NCBI RefSeq assembly: GCF_002351485.1
Contig: NZ_NWMW01000001.1
Span: 1,550,001 to 1,614,000 of the forward strand
Direction of reading: 5' to 3'
Length of the DNA stretch: 64,000 nucleotides
Source of the DNA: Sphingomonas spermidinifaciens
GTDB lineage: Bacteria; Pseudomonadota; Alphaproteobacteria; Sphingomonadales; Sphingomonadaceae
The position numbers and the translations under genes are program-made. The notes under the pieces were generated by a model that did no database searches, was not told the origin of the DNA, and saw nothing but the letters and a program-made list of their open reading frames with translations. Numbering within the stretch: position 1 is the first letter of the stretch; every line of letters starts with the position of its first letter. Below, in pieces: positions 25,707-34,268 of this stretch.

Positions 25707-27614
25707 TTACTGGCAGGCTAAACACTCGTCGTAGTCAGTCGACTCGCCCAGCTCGAACTTCGGCTTCTCGATCGTGTTGTCGGCCTCGACCCCGCCGGCG
25801 AACCCGGCGCGCTGCACCGACTTCGAGCGGAGATAGTAGAGCGACTTGATGCCGAGCTCCCACGCGCGGAAGTGGAGCATCAGAAGGTCCCACTTCTCGA
25901 CGTCGGCAGGGATGAACAGGTTGAGCGACTGCGCCTGATCGATATAGGGCGCGCGGTCGCCGGCAAGCTCGAGCACCCAGCGCTGGTCGATCTCGAAGCT
26001 CGTCTTGTAGCAGTCCTTCTCCTCCTGGCTGAGGAAGTCGAGATGCTGGACCGAGCCGCCGCGCTCGAGGATCGTGTTCCACACCGCGTCCGAGTTCTTC
26101 GACTTGGAGATCAGCAGCTTTTCCAGATACGGGTTCTTGACCGCGAAGCTGCCCGACAGCGTCTTGTGCGTGTAGATATTGGCCGGGATCGGCTCGATGC
26201 AGGCCGACGTGCCGCCGCAGATGATGCTGATCGACGCGGTCGGCGCGATCGCCATCTTGCAGCTGAACCGCTCCATCACGCCCATGTCGGCCGCATCCGG
26301 GCACGGGCCACGCTCGACCGCGAGCTGCATCGAGGCTTCGTTCACCTGCGCGGCGATGTGCTTGAAGATCTTGAGGTTCCACGACTTGGCCATCGCCCCC
26401 TCGAACGGCAGCCCGCGTGCCTGGAGGAAGCTGTGGAAACCCATGACGCCAAGGCCCACCGACCGCTCGCGCGCCGCCGAATAGCGGGCGCGGGCCATCT
26501 CGTCGGGCGCACGCTCGATATAGTCGGTGAGGACGTTGTCGAGGAAGCGCATCACGTCCTCGACGAAACGCTTGTCGTCCTTCCACTCGTCCCAGGTTTC
26601 GAGGTTGAGCGACGACAGACAGCAAACTGCGGTGCGGTCGTTTCCGAGGTGATCGCGGCCGGTCGGCAGCGTGATCTCGCTGCACAGGTTCGAGGTCGAT
26701 ACCTTGAGGCCCAGGTCACGGTGATGCTTGGGCATCGTGTTGTTCACATGGTCGCTGAACACGATGTAGGGCTCGCCCGTCGCCAGCCGCGTCTCGACCA
26801 GCTTCTGGAACAGCGCGCGCGCATCGACCTTGCCGCGGACGCTGCCGTCCTTGGGCGACTTGAGCTCCCACTCGGCGCCGTCGCGGACCGCTTCCATGAA
26901 GGCGTCGGGGATCAGTACGCCGTGATGGAGGTTCAATGCCTTGCGGTTGAAGTCGCCCGAGGGCTTGCGGATCTCGAGGAACTCCTCGATCTCCGGGTGG
27001 CTGATGTCGAGATAGCAGGCGGCCGAGCCGCGGCGGAGCGACCCTTGGCTGATCGCCAGCGTCAGCGAGTCCATCACGCGCACGAACGGAATGATGCCGC
27101 TGGTCTTGCCATTGAGGCCGACGGGCTCGCCGATGCCGCGGACATTGCCCCAATAGGTGCCGATGCCGCCGCCGCGCGAAGCAAGCCACACATTCTCGTT
27201 CCACGTCTCGACAATGCCCTCCAGGCTGTCGGGGACCGAGTTGAGATAGCAGGAGATGGGCAAGCCGCGCCCGGTGCCGCCGTTCGACAGCACGGGCGTC
27301 GCCGGCATGAACCACAGCTTTGAGATATAGTCGTAGAGCCGCTGGGCGTGCGGCGCATCGTCGGCATAGGCCGAAGCCACGCGCACGAACAGGTCCTGAT
27401 AGCTTTCGCCGGGCAGGAGATAACGGTCCTTCAGCGTCTCCTTGCCGAACTCGGTCAGCAGCGCGTCGCGGCCGTGATCAACCTCGACCGCATAGAGCTG
27501 TGCGTCGATCGACTTCGAATCGCGCTTGGGCTTGGGTGCCGCGGCGGCTTCGAGGGCGGGGGCTTCGGCAATGTCGGTGCTGTCGTTCACGCGCTGATCG
27601 TCCCTGAAATCCAT
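25707..27614 (-). CDS. nrdA: Class Ia ribonucleotide reductase alpha subunit
   Basis: NrdA is the catalytic subunit that reduces ribonucleoside diphosphates. The 635-residue product starts at the ATG at 27614. Active-site and loop motifs are present: PISCYLNSVPDS, RGGGIGTYWGNVRGIG, DRTAVCCLSSLNLE and MAIAPTASISIICGGTSACI. It ends in DYDECLACQ, the CxxC tail that reloads the active-site disulfide. There is no complete N-terminal ATP-cone of the long E. coli type, which hints at altered allosteric control. DUF2171 and three small genes separate it from nrdB. Confidence 0.95.
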   Translation of the reverse strand: MDFRDDQRVNDSTDIAEAPALEAAAAPKPKRDSKSIDAQLYAVEVDHGRDALLTEFGKETLKDRYLLPGESYQDLFVRVASAYADDAPHAQRLYDYISKLWFMPATPVLSNGGTGRGLPISCYLNSVPDSLEGIVETWNENVWLASRGGGIGTYWGNVRGIGEPVGLNGKTSGIIPFVRVMDSLTLAISQGSLRRGSAACYLDISHPEIEEFLEIRKPSGDFNRKALNLHHGVLIPDAFMEAVRDGAEWELKSPKDGSVRGKVDARALFQKLVETRLATGEPYIVFSDHVNNTMPKHHRDLGLKVSTSNLCSEITLPTGRDHLGNDRTAVCCLSSLNLETWDEWKDDKRFVEDVMRFLDNVLTDYIERAPDEMARARYSAARERSVGLGVMGFHSFLQARGLPFEGAMAKSWNLKIFKHIAAQVNEASMQLAVERGPCPDAADMGVMERFSCKMAIAPTASISIICGGTSACIEPIPANIYTHKTLSGSFAVKNPYLEKLLISKSKNSDAVWNTILERGGSVQHLDFLSQEEKDCYKTSFEIDQRWVLELAGDRAPYIDQAQSLNLFIPADVEKWDLLMLHFRAWELGIKSLYYLRSKSVQRAGFAGGVEADNTIEKPKFELGESTDYDECLACQ

Positions 27615-27733
27615 GACGGCCCCGTTCCTCATACGTTCGACTCGGGCGTCGTCGTGCGATGCTACCACCGCCCCGCCCACGCGCGAGAACAAAAAGTGAT
27701 CGCGCCGGGGCCTCGCGGCGGCGGCAGGGCCAT

Positions 27734-27777
27734 CACCGCGATATGGTGTCGCGGCGTCCTGATACCACCTCTTGTGT
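27734..27777. promoter_or_regulatory. Possible NrdR boxes upstream of nrdA
   Basis: Two imperfect 16-base sequences, CACCGCGATATGGTGT at 27734 and ATACCACCTCTTGTGT at 27762, resemble the NrdR consensus ACACWATATATWGTGT at 9 and 11 of 16 positions. They lie 120-163 bases before the nrdA start. Their start-to-start distance is 28 bases rather than the usual 31-32, so the call is tentative. Confidence 0.3.
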
Positions 27778-27853
27778 CAGCCCCCTGACGTGACCGCAAT
27801 AGATTGTGGCCAATCGCGTTTACGCACAAGCGGGTAAATGACGTTTTAGGGAC

Positions 27854-27885
27854 TCGGTTCGTCGCTAAACTGAATCGGTTCGTCG
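27854..27885. promoter_or_regulatory. 11-base direct repeat, two turns apart
   Basis: TCGGTTCGTCG occurs at 27854-27864 and again at 27875-27885, exactly 21 bases apart, or two helical turns. Such spacing suits a regulator binding side by side on one face of the DNA. It is about 180 bases before the M20 gene. Confidence 0.35.
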
Positions 27886-28065
27886 ATGCAGTAGAACCGC
27901 TCATCGGCTGCGACGCATGGATGTTCCTCACCTTTGCGATTGGCAAGGGCATCCAAAGGGTCAGCAAAAAGAAACCCGTGGAAGAATCATTTCGGCCGCA
28001 GCGGCTTGCCGTGCCACGACGCGACGGCGATGCTGACCCCAACATCTTGTGGGGGAGCGACAGGC

Positions 28066-29574
28066 ATGACAATCGATCGGCGGGCGATGTTGAAGGCGGG
28101 TGCGGCGGGTCTCGCGGGCGCGGCGGCGGGCCCGGCGCTGGCGGCCGATCCCGCGGCGAAGCTGCGCCCCGCGGTCGAGGCCGGGCACGCTGCCGCCGTC
28201 GAGCGGCTGCGCGAGTGGATTGCCCTCCCCTCGATCGCCGCGGAGAATCGCGGCTATCCCGAGGGTCCCGACTATATGCGCCGCCTCGCGCTCGACGCCG
28301 GGTTCCAGACGGCAGAAATCGTCCCGTCGAGCGGCAAGCCCGGCGTGTTCGCGACGCTCGACGCGGGCGCGAAGAAGACGCTCGGCATCTACTTCATGTA
28401 CGACGTCAAGCAGTACGACCCCAAGGAATGGTCGAGCCCGCCGCTCGAAGGGCGGATCGTCGACAAGCCCGGTCTCGGCCGTGTCATGGTCGGCCGCGGC
28501 GCGGTCAACCAGAAGGGGCCGGAGACGGTGTTCCTCGCCGCGCTCCACGCCTTCAGGCGCGCCGGCGTCAAGCTCCCCGTCAACCTCGTCCTCGTGGCGG
28601 AGGGGGAAGAGGAGATCGCTTCCCCGAACTTTCACGAGATCGTCCAGACCCCGCGCGTGGCCGCGGCGCTGAAGAAGTCGGTTGGCGTCATCATCCCGAC
28701 CGGCTGGCAGAACCCGGCGACCGGCGCGGTGACGCTTGCCCTCGGCGCCAAGGGGGCGATGGAGTTCGAGCTCACCGTCTCGGGCGAGAAATGGGGCCGC
28801 GGGCCCAAGGGCGACATCCATTCGAGCGAGAAGGCGCGCGTCGACAGCCCGCCCTGGCGCCTCGTCGCGGCGCTCTCGACCCTCGTCAGCCCCGACGGCA
28901 ATACGGTCATGATCGACGGCATCCAGGACAAGGTCGTGCCGCTGACCCCCCGCCAGCGCGAGCTGATCGCGATGACCGCGCGCGCGACCGACGAGGCGGT
29001 GGTGAAGCGGCAGCTCGGCGTCGCCCGCTGGATCGACGACATGGACTGGGAGGCCTCGCTCGTCCGGCTGGCACAGGTGCCCACGGTCAACATTCAGGGG
29101 CTGGTCTCGGGCTATACCGGCCCCGGCGGCAAGACCGTGCTGCCCGGGCGCGCGACCGCCAAGATCGAGATCCGGCTGGTCCCCGACATGACGATCGACG
29201 ACACGCTCCAGAAGCTGCGTGCGCATCTCGACAAGCGGGGGTTCGGGGACGTCGAGATCAACGTCTCGGGCGGTTATGGCCCGACCCAGACCGACGAGGC
29301 GAGCGCGCTGATCCGCGCCGAGCTCGCCACCTGCGAGCGGCTGGGCGTGCCCGCGACACTCGCGCCGCGGCTGGCGGGCAGCTGGCCGGGGGTGATCTTC
29401 ACCGGGCCGCCGTTGGGCCTGCCCGCCGGCCAGTTCGGCTTCGGCCACGGCAGCGGCGCGCACGCTCCCGACGAATATTTCCTGATCGAGAGCACCAACC
29501 CCAAGGTGATGGGGATGAAGGACGCGACGATGGGGTTCGTCGATTTTCTGTATCAGGTCGCGGCAACGGCCTGA
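28066..29574 (+). CDS. Tat-exported M20-family protein, degenerate metal site
   Basis: A 502-residue protein of the M20 carnosinase/dipeptidase type with a Tat signal (DRRAMLKAGAAGLAGAAAG). The fold is clear: EGEEEIAS at residue 180, DIHSSE, RLVPDMT and GAHAPDE correspond to conserved family segments. However, the first metal ligand His of GHxD is Met 111 (FMYDVKQYD), the bridging Asp is Asn 148 (RGAVNQKG), and the third ligand Asp is Thr 212. Only the Glu pair and two histidines remain. It may bind metal differently, act by another mechanism, or bind ligands without hydrolysing them. Confidence 0.85.
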   Translation: MTIDRRAMLKAGAAGLAGAAAGPALAADPAAKLRPAVEAGHAAAVERLREWIALPSIAAENRGYPEGPDYMRRLALDAGFQTAEIVPSSGKPGVFATLDAGAKKTLGIYFMYDVKQYDPKEWSSPPLEGRIVDKPGLGRVMVGRGAVNQKGPETVFLAALHAFRRAGVKLPVNLVLVAEGEEEIASPNFHEIVQTPRVAAALKKSVGVIIPTGWQNPATGAVTLALGAKGAMEFELTVSGEKWGRGPKGDIHSSEKARVDSPPWRLVAALSTLVSPDGNTVMIDGIQDKVVPLTPRQRELIAMTARATDEAVVKRQLGVARWIDDMDWEASLVRLAQVPTVNIQGLVSGYTGPGGKTVLPGRATAKIEIRLVPDMTIDDTLQKLRAHLDKRGFGDVEINVSGGYGPTQTDEASALIRAELATCERLGVPATLAPRLAGSWPGVIFTGPPLGLPAGQFGFGHGSGAHAPDEYFLIESTNPKVMGMKDATMGFVDFLYQVAATA

Positions 29575-29587
29575 TCCCGCCCCCTTC

Positions 29588-29616
29588 CGTCACCCCGGAA
29601 CCAGTCCGGGGTGACG
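29588..29616. terminator. 12-bp hairpin between convergent genes
   Basis: CGTCACCCCGGA at 29588-29599 pairs perfectly with TCCGGGGTGACG at 29605-29616 across a 5-base loop. It lies between the stops of the M20 and M16 genes and shares the GTCACCCCGGA core with the elements at 49018 and 43615, so it is probably both a REP-like repeat and a bidirectional terminator. Confidence 0.65.
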
Positions 29617-29623
29617 ATCCGGG

Positions 29624-32593
29624 TTAGCGCGCCGCCGGTGCCCCAGTCGGGGCTGCCACGGCCGATGTTGCCGGGGTCGCTCCTGCCAGAACCTTCGCCG
29701 AGGGCACGACCGTCATCGTCCAGTCGCGCTCGGGCCGCAGATATTTCGCCGCCAGCGCCTGCAACTCGGCCGGTGCCATCCGGCCGAGATCCTGCGGCAG
29801 CGTCGCGATCGACGCGAGGCGCTTGGGATCGCGCGTCCCGCCTGCGGTCTGCATCATCCAGAAGGTGTTCCCGCTCGACATGCGGATCCAGCTCTGCGCC
29901 ACCGGCACCTGTGCGCGGCGCAGTTCGTCCTCGCCGACGGGCGTCGCGACGAGGTCGGCGGCGATCGCGCGTGCCGCCTCGAAGAAGAAGCCGGTCTTGT
30001 CGGGCGGCACCTGGCCGATCGCGATCAGGCGGCCGCCGCCTGGCATCCCCACGGGCCAGTCGTTGACGACGTTGGGCGTATAGCTAACCCCCGCCTGGCT
30101 GCGCAGCCGGTCGAACAGCCGGTCGCGGAAGATGGCGGCCAGCACTTCGAGCCGGCGGCTCTCGCTGATCGCGTCGCTGCCGCCGCCGGTCGGCCAGGCG
30201 ATGACCGCCGCGGCCTGATTCGGCTGCCCCTCGTGCGTGCGCTCCACGGGCTGGGCCGCATGCCCGGGGAAGTCGGGCGACGGGCCGGTGATGGGCGCCT
30301 CCGGCCGCGGCTTCATCGCCCCGAACGAGGCGGCGACCGCATCGACCACGGCATCTGCCTTGACGTCCCCATACACCTGCACCTCTATCGGGCCCGAGGC
30401 GAGGATCGGCTGCCAGAACGCGCGGAACGCCTTCGCATCGAGCTTCTCGACTGCCTCGCGCGGCGGCACGCCCCAGCGCGCGTCGCCATTGTGGAGCAGC
30501 TTCTCGAGGTCGCGGCTCAGCACCGCGTCGGGCGATGCCTCGAGCCCGGCATAGCCCGCCAGCATCACCGCCCGCGCCCGTGCCACTGGATTTGGGTCCC
30601 AGCCGGGCGAATTGAGCTTGGCGGCGATCAGCTTGAGCTGGTCGGCCAGATCGGCGGGCGTCGTCAGCGCGCCGAACATGAAGGCGTCGTCGTCGATCGC
30701 GAAGTCGAGCCCGATCTGCCGCCCGCTGGTCAGGCGGTCGATCTCCTCCTGCCCGAACTTGCCGATGCCCGAGGGGATGAGCGCCAGGTCGCCCGCCCAA
30801 ACCGGCGTCACGCGATCAGACGGCAGCCCGCGCAGGCCATTGCCGAAGCGGACGCGGACATAGACCTTGTTGGTCTCCGACTCGTTGGGGAAGACCAGCA
30901 GCTTGACGCCGTTCGCGTAATCAATCTGTTCGATCGACGGTTCGGTGACGACGATCTTGCGGGTCGCGACCTTGCCCGGCCGGCCGAGACGCGGCAGCTT
31001 GTCAAAGCCGATCGCCCCGCCGCGGGCACGCATATAGGCAAGCTTCGATACGTCCTCGTCGAGCACGGCGGCGAGGCGTGCCTGGACATTGGTGTCAGGC
31101 GTGCGCGTGTTGACGATCGCGCGGCGATCGCCCTCGAACACCTTTTTCGTCGCGGCGAGCACGCGCGCGGGCGTGAAGAACTTCTTCGCCACCGCCCCGC
31201 GGAAGATGCCGAGCGAGCCCTCCGACGAAGCCGCGGTTTCGCGGATGTCTACCGCCTGGACGATCTCGTCGGCCTGGATCGCGCCGGCCTCGACCCGAGA
31301 AGTATCGACGGCGTTCTTCATCGCGGCGTCGATCTCGGCCACTTCGCGGTCGATCTCGGCTTGCGTTGGCGCGTTGACCATTGCGTCGGCGATGACGCGG
31401 CGCACGTCACGCACCGCTGTCTCCCAATCCTCGCCCACGGGCACGATGCTGACCGCGGTCAGGTTGGCCGAGCGGGCGACGTCCTGAAGATCGGCATTGG
31501 CGGTGATGAAGCTGCCGCCGCCGCGCGCGCGCGATTCGAGCCGGCGGTTGAGGATGCGGATCGCGATCTGGTCGATCATCCGCTCCTGATTGAACAGCAC
31601 GGTGTCGGCCTCGATCGTCCATGGGCGCAGGATCGCCATGGTGACGACCGGCGGGATCGAGGGTTCGACCGACACCGCGCTGGCGGGCTTGCCCTCCTGC
31701 GGCTTGCCGAAATCGGGCGCGGGCGTCGCCGGCCCCTTGGGCGTCCAGCCGCTGAAATGCTTTTGCACGAGCGCCTGGAGCTGTGCGGGATCGACGTCGC
31801 CGGCGATGACGATCGTCGTGCGGTCGGGGCGGTACCAGCGCTCGTGGAACGCCTGCACGCTCGCCGCCGTCGCGCCGTTGAGCGTCTCGACCGTGCCGAT
31901 CGGCGAGCGGTCGGCGAGCGGCTGGCCCGCGAAGAACAGGCTGCGCGTCGCGTCGGAGAACCGCATCGAGGGATTGAGCCGCTCGCGCTGCTCGGCGAGC
32001 ACCACCGGCCGCTCGGCGTCGAGCGCGGCCTGCGTCAGCGTCGGCGCGGCCATCATCCCCGCCAGCACCTTCATGCTCTCATCGAGCCCCGCGGGCGTCG
32101 CGGAAGGGAGGTCGAGCTTGTAGACCGTCTGGGTAAAGGTCGTGCTGGCATTGGTGTCCGAGCCGAAGGTGACGCCCAGCCGCTGCCACAGCCGCTTCGA
32201 TTCGCCGTCGGGCACGTACTGCGAGCCGCGGAAGGACAGATGCTCGATCAGGTGCGCGAAACCGCGCTCGCGGTCGGCCTCCATCAGCGAGCCGGCGTCG
32301 ATGCGCACGCGGATCGCCACCTGCCCGGGCGGCACGCCGTTGCGGCGCACGGCATAGCGCAGGCCGTTGGGCAGCGTCCCGAACGTCCATGCCGGGTCGG
32401 GCGTAATGTCGCTGCCCTTGTAGAGCCAGGGCTCGTCGGCGGTCTGAACGGACCCCGGCTGCATCAGCGGGATGGCGGCGGGCGCGGCGGTCTGCGGCGC
32501 GGGGGCGGGCGCGGCGGTCTGGGCGGCGAGCGGAAAAGCGGCGGCGAGCGACAGCGCGCCGAGCGCCAGGCGCGAACGGATCGGGGGGATCAT
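29624..32593 (-). CDS. Secreted M16 family zinc metallopeptidase
   Basis: A 989-residue insulinase/pitrilysin-type peptidase with a signal peptide (RLALGALSLAAAFPLAAQ). The inverted zinc motif HLIEH (His 114, Glu 117, His 118) is intact, and the downstream Glu lies in the ERPVVLAEQRER region. The second half repeats the M16 fold without the zinc motif, as is usual. It probably degrades peptides in the periplasm. It converges with the M20-family gene, which is also exported. Confidence 0.94.
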   Translation of the reverse strand: MIPPIRSRLALGALSLAAAFPLAAQTAAPAPAPQTAAPAAIPLMQPGSVQTADEPWLYKGSDITPDPAWTFGTLPNGLRYAVRRNGVPPGQVAIRVRIDAGSLMEADRERGFAHLIEHLSFRGSQYVPDGESKRLWQRLGVTFGSDTNASTTFTQTVYKLDLPSATPAGLDESMKVLAGMMAAPTLTQAALDAERPVVLAEQRERLNPSMRFSDATRSLFFAGQPLADRSPIGTVETLNGATAASVQAFHERWYRPDRTTIVIAGDVDPAQLQALVQKHFSGWTPKGPATPAPDFGKPQEGKPASAVSVEPSIPPVVTMAILRPWTIEADTVLFNQERMIDQIAIRILNRRLESRARGGGSFITANADLQDVARSANLTAVSIVPVGEDWETAVRDVRRVIADAMVNAPTQAEIDREVAEIDAAMKNAVDTSRVEAGAIQADEIVQAVDIRETAASSEGSLGIFRGAVAKKFFTPARVLAATKKVFEGDRRAIVNTRTPDTNVQARLAAVLDEDVSKLAYMRARGGAIGFDKLPRLGRPGKVATRKIVVTEPSIEQIDYANGVKLLVFPNESETNKVYVRVRFGNGLRGLPSDRVTPVWAGDLALIPSGIGKFGQEEIDRLTSGRQIGLDFAIDDDAFMFGALTTPADLADQLKLIAAKLNSPGWDPNPVARARAVMLAGYAGLEASPDAVLSRDLEKLLHNGDARWGVPPREAVEKLDAKAFRAFWQPILASGPIEVQVYGDVKADAVVDAVAASFGAMKPRPEAPITGPSPDFPGHAAQPVERTHEGQPNQAAAVIAWPTGGGSDAISESRRLEVLAAIFRDRLFDRLRSQAGVSYTPNVVNDWPVGMPGGGRLIAIGQVPPDKTGFFFEAARAIAADLVATPVGEDELRRAQVPVAQSWIRMSSGNTFWMMQTAGGTRDPKRLASIATLPQDLGRMAPAELQALAAKYLRPERDWTMTVVPSAKVLAGATPATSAVAAPTGAPAAR

Positions 32594-32769
32594 TCGTTAA
32601 CGCTAGCGGGCTTTGGCGCGGCCCGCCACCCCACTGCTCGAACGGCCGGTGCAGCCCGTGCTGCATGCGAGGGCGGCAGCCGGGGGGACACCTGCCCCGG
32701 GCGCTGCCGCAATCGGGTCGGGGATCGCCATGTTTCGGACGCGAAGCTCGCCTAGCGGCGACAATCCCT

Positions 32770-33615
32770 ATGGCGTCCAAGAGCTTACCCCCGGTGACCG
32801 TGCTTGCCCAAAGCCGCCCCTCGCCGCCCGATGCGCCGGTCCCCCAGCATATCGAAGCGTCGGCGCAGCCGCCAACGCTCGCGCCGGCCCGGGACCGCCC
32901 CATCATCATCCGCTATGGCAAGCATCTGCGCGGCGCCTTCGACCGCCTGATCGGCGGCTCCTCGCTCGTCTCGAACGAACCCGTGCTCGATATGCGCGAC
33001 TTCGCCTGGACATGCGCGCTGCGGCGGCAATGGCGCGCGATCCGCGACGAGGCGCTAACGGTGGCGCTCGACCGCCGCGCTGCGCCGAGCCTGTCGGAAG
33101 TCTCGCCCGATCACCGCGCGATCGCCGCGCCCGAGGCGTGGCGTTCCTTCTTCCTTCATGGCTATGGTTATCCGATTGCCGAGAACCTCGCCCGCTGCCC
33201 CGCGACTGCGCGGGCGGTGACGGAGATCCCCGGCCTCGTCAGCGCCTTCTTCTCGATCCTCGCCCCCGGCACGCACATCCCGGCGCATCGCGGCGTGACC
33301 AAGGGGCTCATCACCTGCCACCTGGGGCTGATCGTGCCGCAGGACGGCGACGCCCGGATGCGCGTCGGCGACCGGGTGGTCCGCTGGGCAGAGGGCGAGA
33401 CGCTCGTCTTCGACGACACCTATGACCACGAGGTCTGGAACGACAGCACGAGCACCCGCGTCGTCCTCCTCATCCAGTTCGAGCGCCCGCTCGCCCAGCC
33501 GGGCAAGTGGATCGCAGACTTGGTTCTGGGCGCCGTCCGCCGCTCGGCCTTCGTGCAGGAGGCGCGCGCCAACATCCACGCCTGGAACCGGGCGATCAGC
33601 GCCCTCGACACTTGA
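32770..33615 (+). CDS. Aspartyl/asparaginyl beta-hydroxylase (LpxO-like)
   Basis: A 281-residue Fe(II)/2-oxoglutarate dioxygenase of the AspH/LpxO family. The facial triad region is visible as HIPAHRGVTKGLITCHLGL with FDDTYDHEVWNDS downstream, and the 2-oxoglutarate-binding Arg is likely in STRVVLLIQF. LpxO relatives hydroxylate lipid A acyl chains. Sphingomonads typically carry glycosphingolipids instead of lipopolysaccharide, so the substrate may differ here. The ATG at 32770 was preferred over an earlier start because the earlier part has no family resemblance. Confidence 0.87.
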   Translation: MASKSLPPVTVLAQSRPSPPDAPVPQHIEASAQPPTLAPARDRPIIIRYGKHLRGAFDRLIGGSSLVSNEPVLDMRDFAWTCALRRQWRAIRDEALTVALDRRAAPSLSEVSPDHRAIAAPEAWRSFFLHGYGYPIAENLARCPATARAVTEIPGLVSAFFSILAPGTHIPAHRGVTKGLITCHLGLIVPQDGDARMRVGDRVVRWAEGETLVFDDTYDHEVWNDSTSTRVVLLIQFERPLAQPGKWIADLVLGAVRRSAFVQEARANIHAWNRAISALDT

Positions 33616-33637
33616 TAGATAGCAGCCGCGCGGCCAC

Positions 33638-34222
33638 ATGGCGGGCATGCTGATCGAGACCGAAGCCACGCCCAATCCCGCGACGATGAAGTTCCTGCCC
33701 GGCCGCGAGGTGATGGCCGGCGGCACGCGCGACTTCGCGAGTCCCGAAGAGGCCGAGGCCTCGCCGCTCGCCGACGCGCTGTTCGGCCTGGGCGACGTGA
33801 CCGGCGTGTTCTTCGGCCGCGATTTCGTGAGCGTCACCGCGGCGCCCGGCGTCGATTGGGCGAGCCTCAAGCCCGATGTGCTCGGCATCCTGCTCGACCA
33901 CTTCGCCGGCGACATGCCGCTGTTCCGCCCCGGCAACGCCGCGGGCATAGCCGTGCCCGCCGACGACGCGACCTTCGTCGAGGATCCCGAGGACGCCGAC
34001 ATCGTCGCGCAGATCCGCGAGCTGATCGACACGCGCGTCCGTCCCGCAGTCGCCAATGACGGCGGCGACATCGTCTATCGCGGGTTCGAGAAGGGGAAGG
34101 TCTATCTCCAGATGCAGGGCGCCTGCTCGGGCTGCCCGTCGTCCTCGGCGACCCTCAAGCAGGGCATTGAGCAGCTGCTGCGCTACTATGTGCCCGAAGT
34201 GACCGAGGTGCGCGCGGTCTGA
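33638..34222 (+). CDS. NfuA/Nfu1-type iron-sulfur scaffold
   Basis: A 194-residue protein with an N-terminal Nfu_N domain (IETEATPNPATMKFLPGREV) and a C-terminal NifU-like domain carrying CSGCPSS, with the cluster-binding cysteines at 163 and 166. It carries [4Fe-4S] clusters to target proteins such as radical SAM enzymes, of which RlmN and MiaB are in this window. The ATG at 33638 or 33647 may be used. Confidence 0.93.
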   Translation: MAGMLIETEATPNPATMKFLPGREVMAGGTRDFASPEEAEASPLADALFGLGDVTGVFFGRDFVSVTAAPGVDWASLKPDVLGILLDHFAGDMPLFRPGNAAGIAVPADDATFVEDPEDADIVAQIRELIDTRVRPAVANDGGDIVYRGFEKGKVYLQMQGACSGCPSSSATLKQGIEQLLRYYVPEVTEVRAV

Positions 34223-34268
34223 CCCGGCGCGCCTCGCACCATCCGACAACGACAAGGGACCGCTTTCG

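Larger units (their letters stand above)
27615..28065. other. 451-base divergent intergenic region
   Basis: This is the largest gap in the window, between the divergent nrdA and M20-family genes. It must hold promoters for both. Visible elements are two NrdR-like boxes (27734-27777) and an 11-base direct repeat (27854-27885). I see no convincing small gene: the plus-strand frames through it lack a ribosome binding site and family resemblance. GGGGGA at 28051-28056 is the likely ribosome binding site of the M20 gene. Confidence 0.6.

Noticed and set aside
27800..28065. A longer N terminus for the M20-family protein from an upstream start at 27934
   Set aside because: It would precede the Tat signal with 44 unrelated residues; the ATG at 28066 has a GGGGGA ribosome binding site and a proper signal peptide.
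30233..32755. 840-codon open frame opposite the M16 peptidase
   Set aside because: The M16 gene has an intact zinc motif and signal peptide; the reverse frame has neither family resemblance nor a ribosome binding site.
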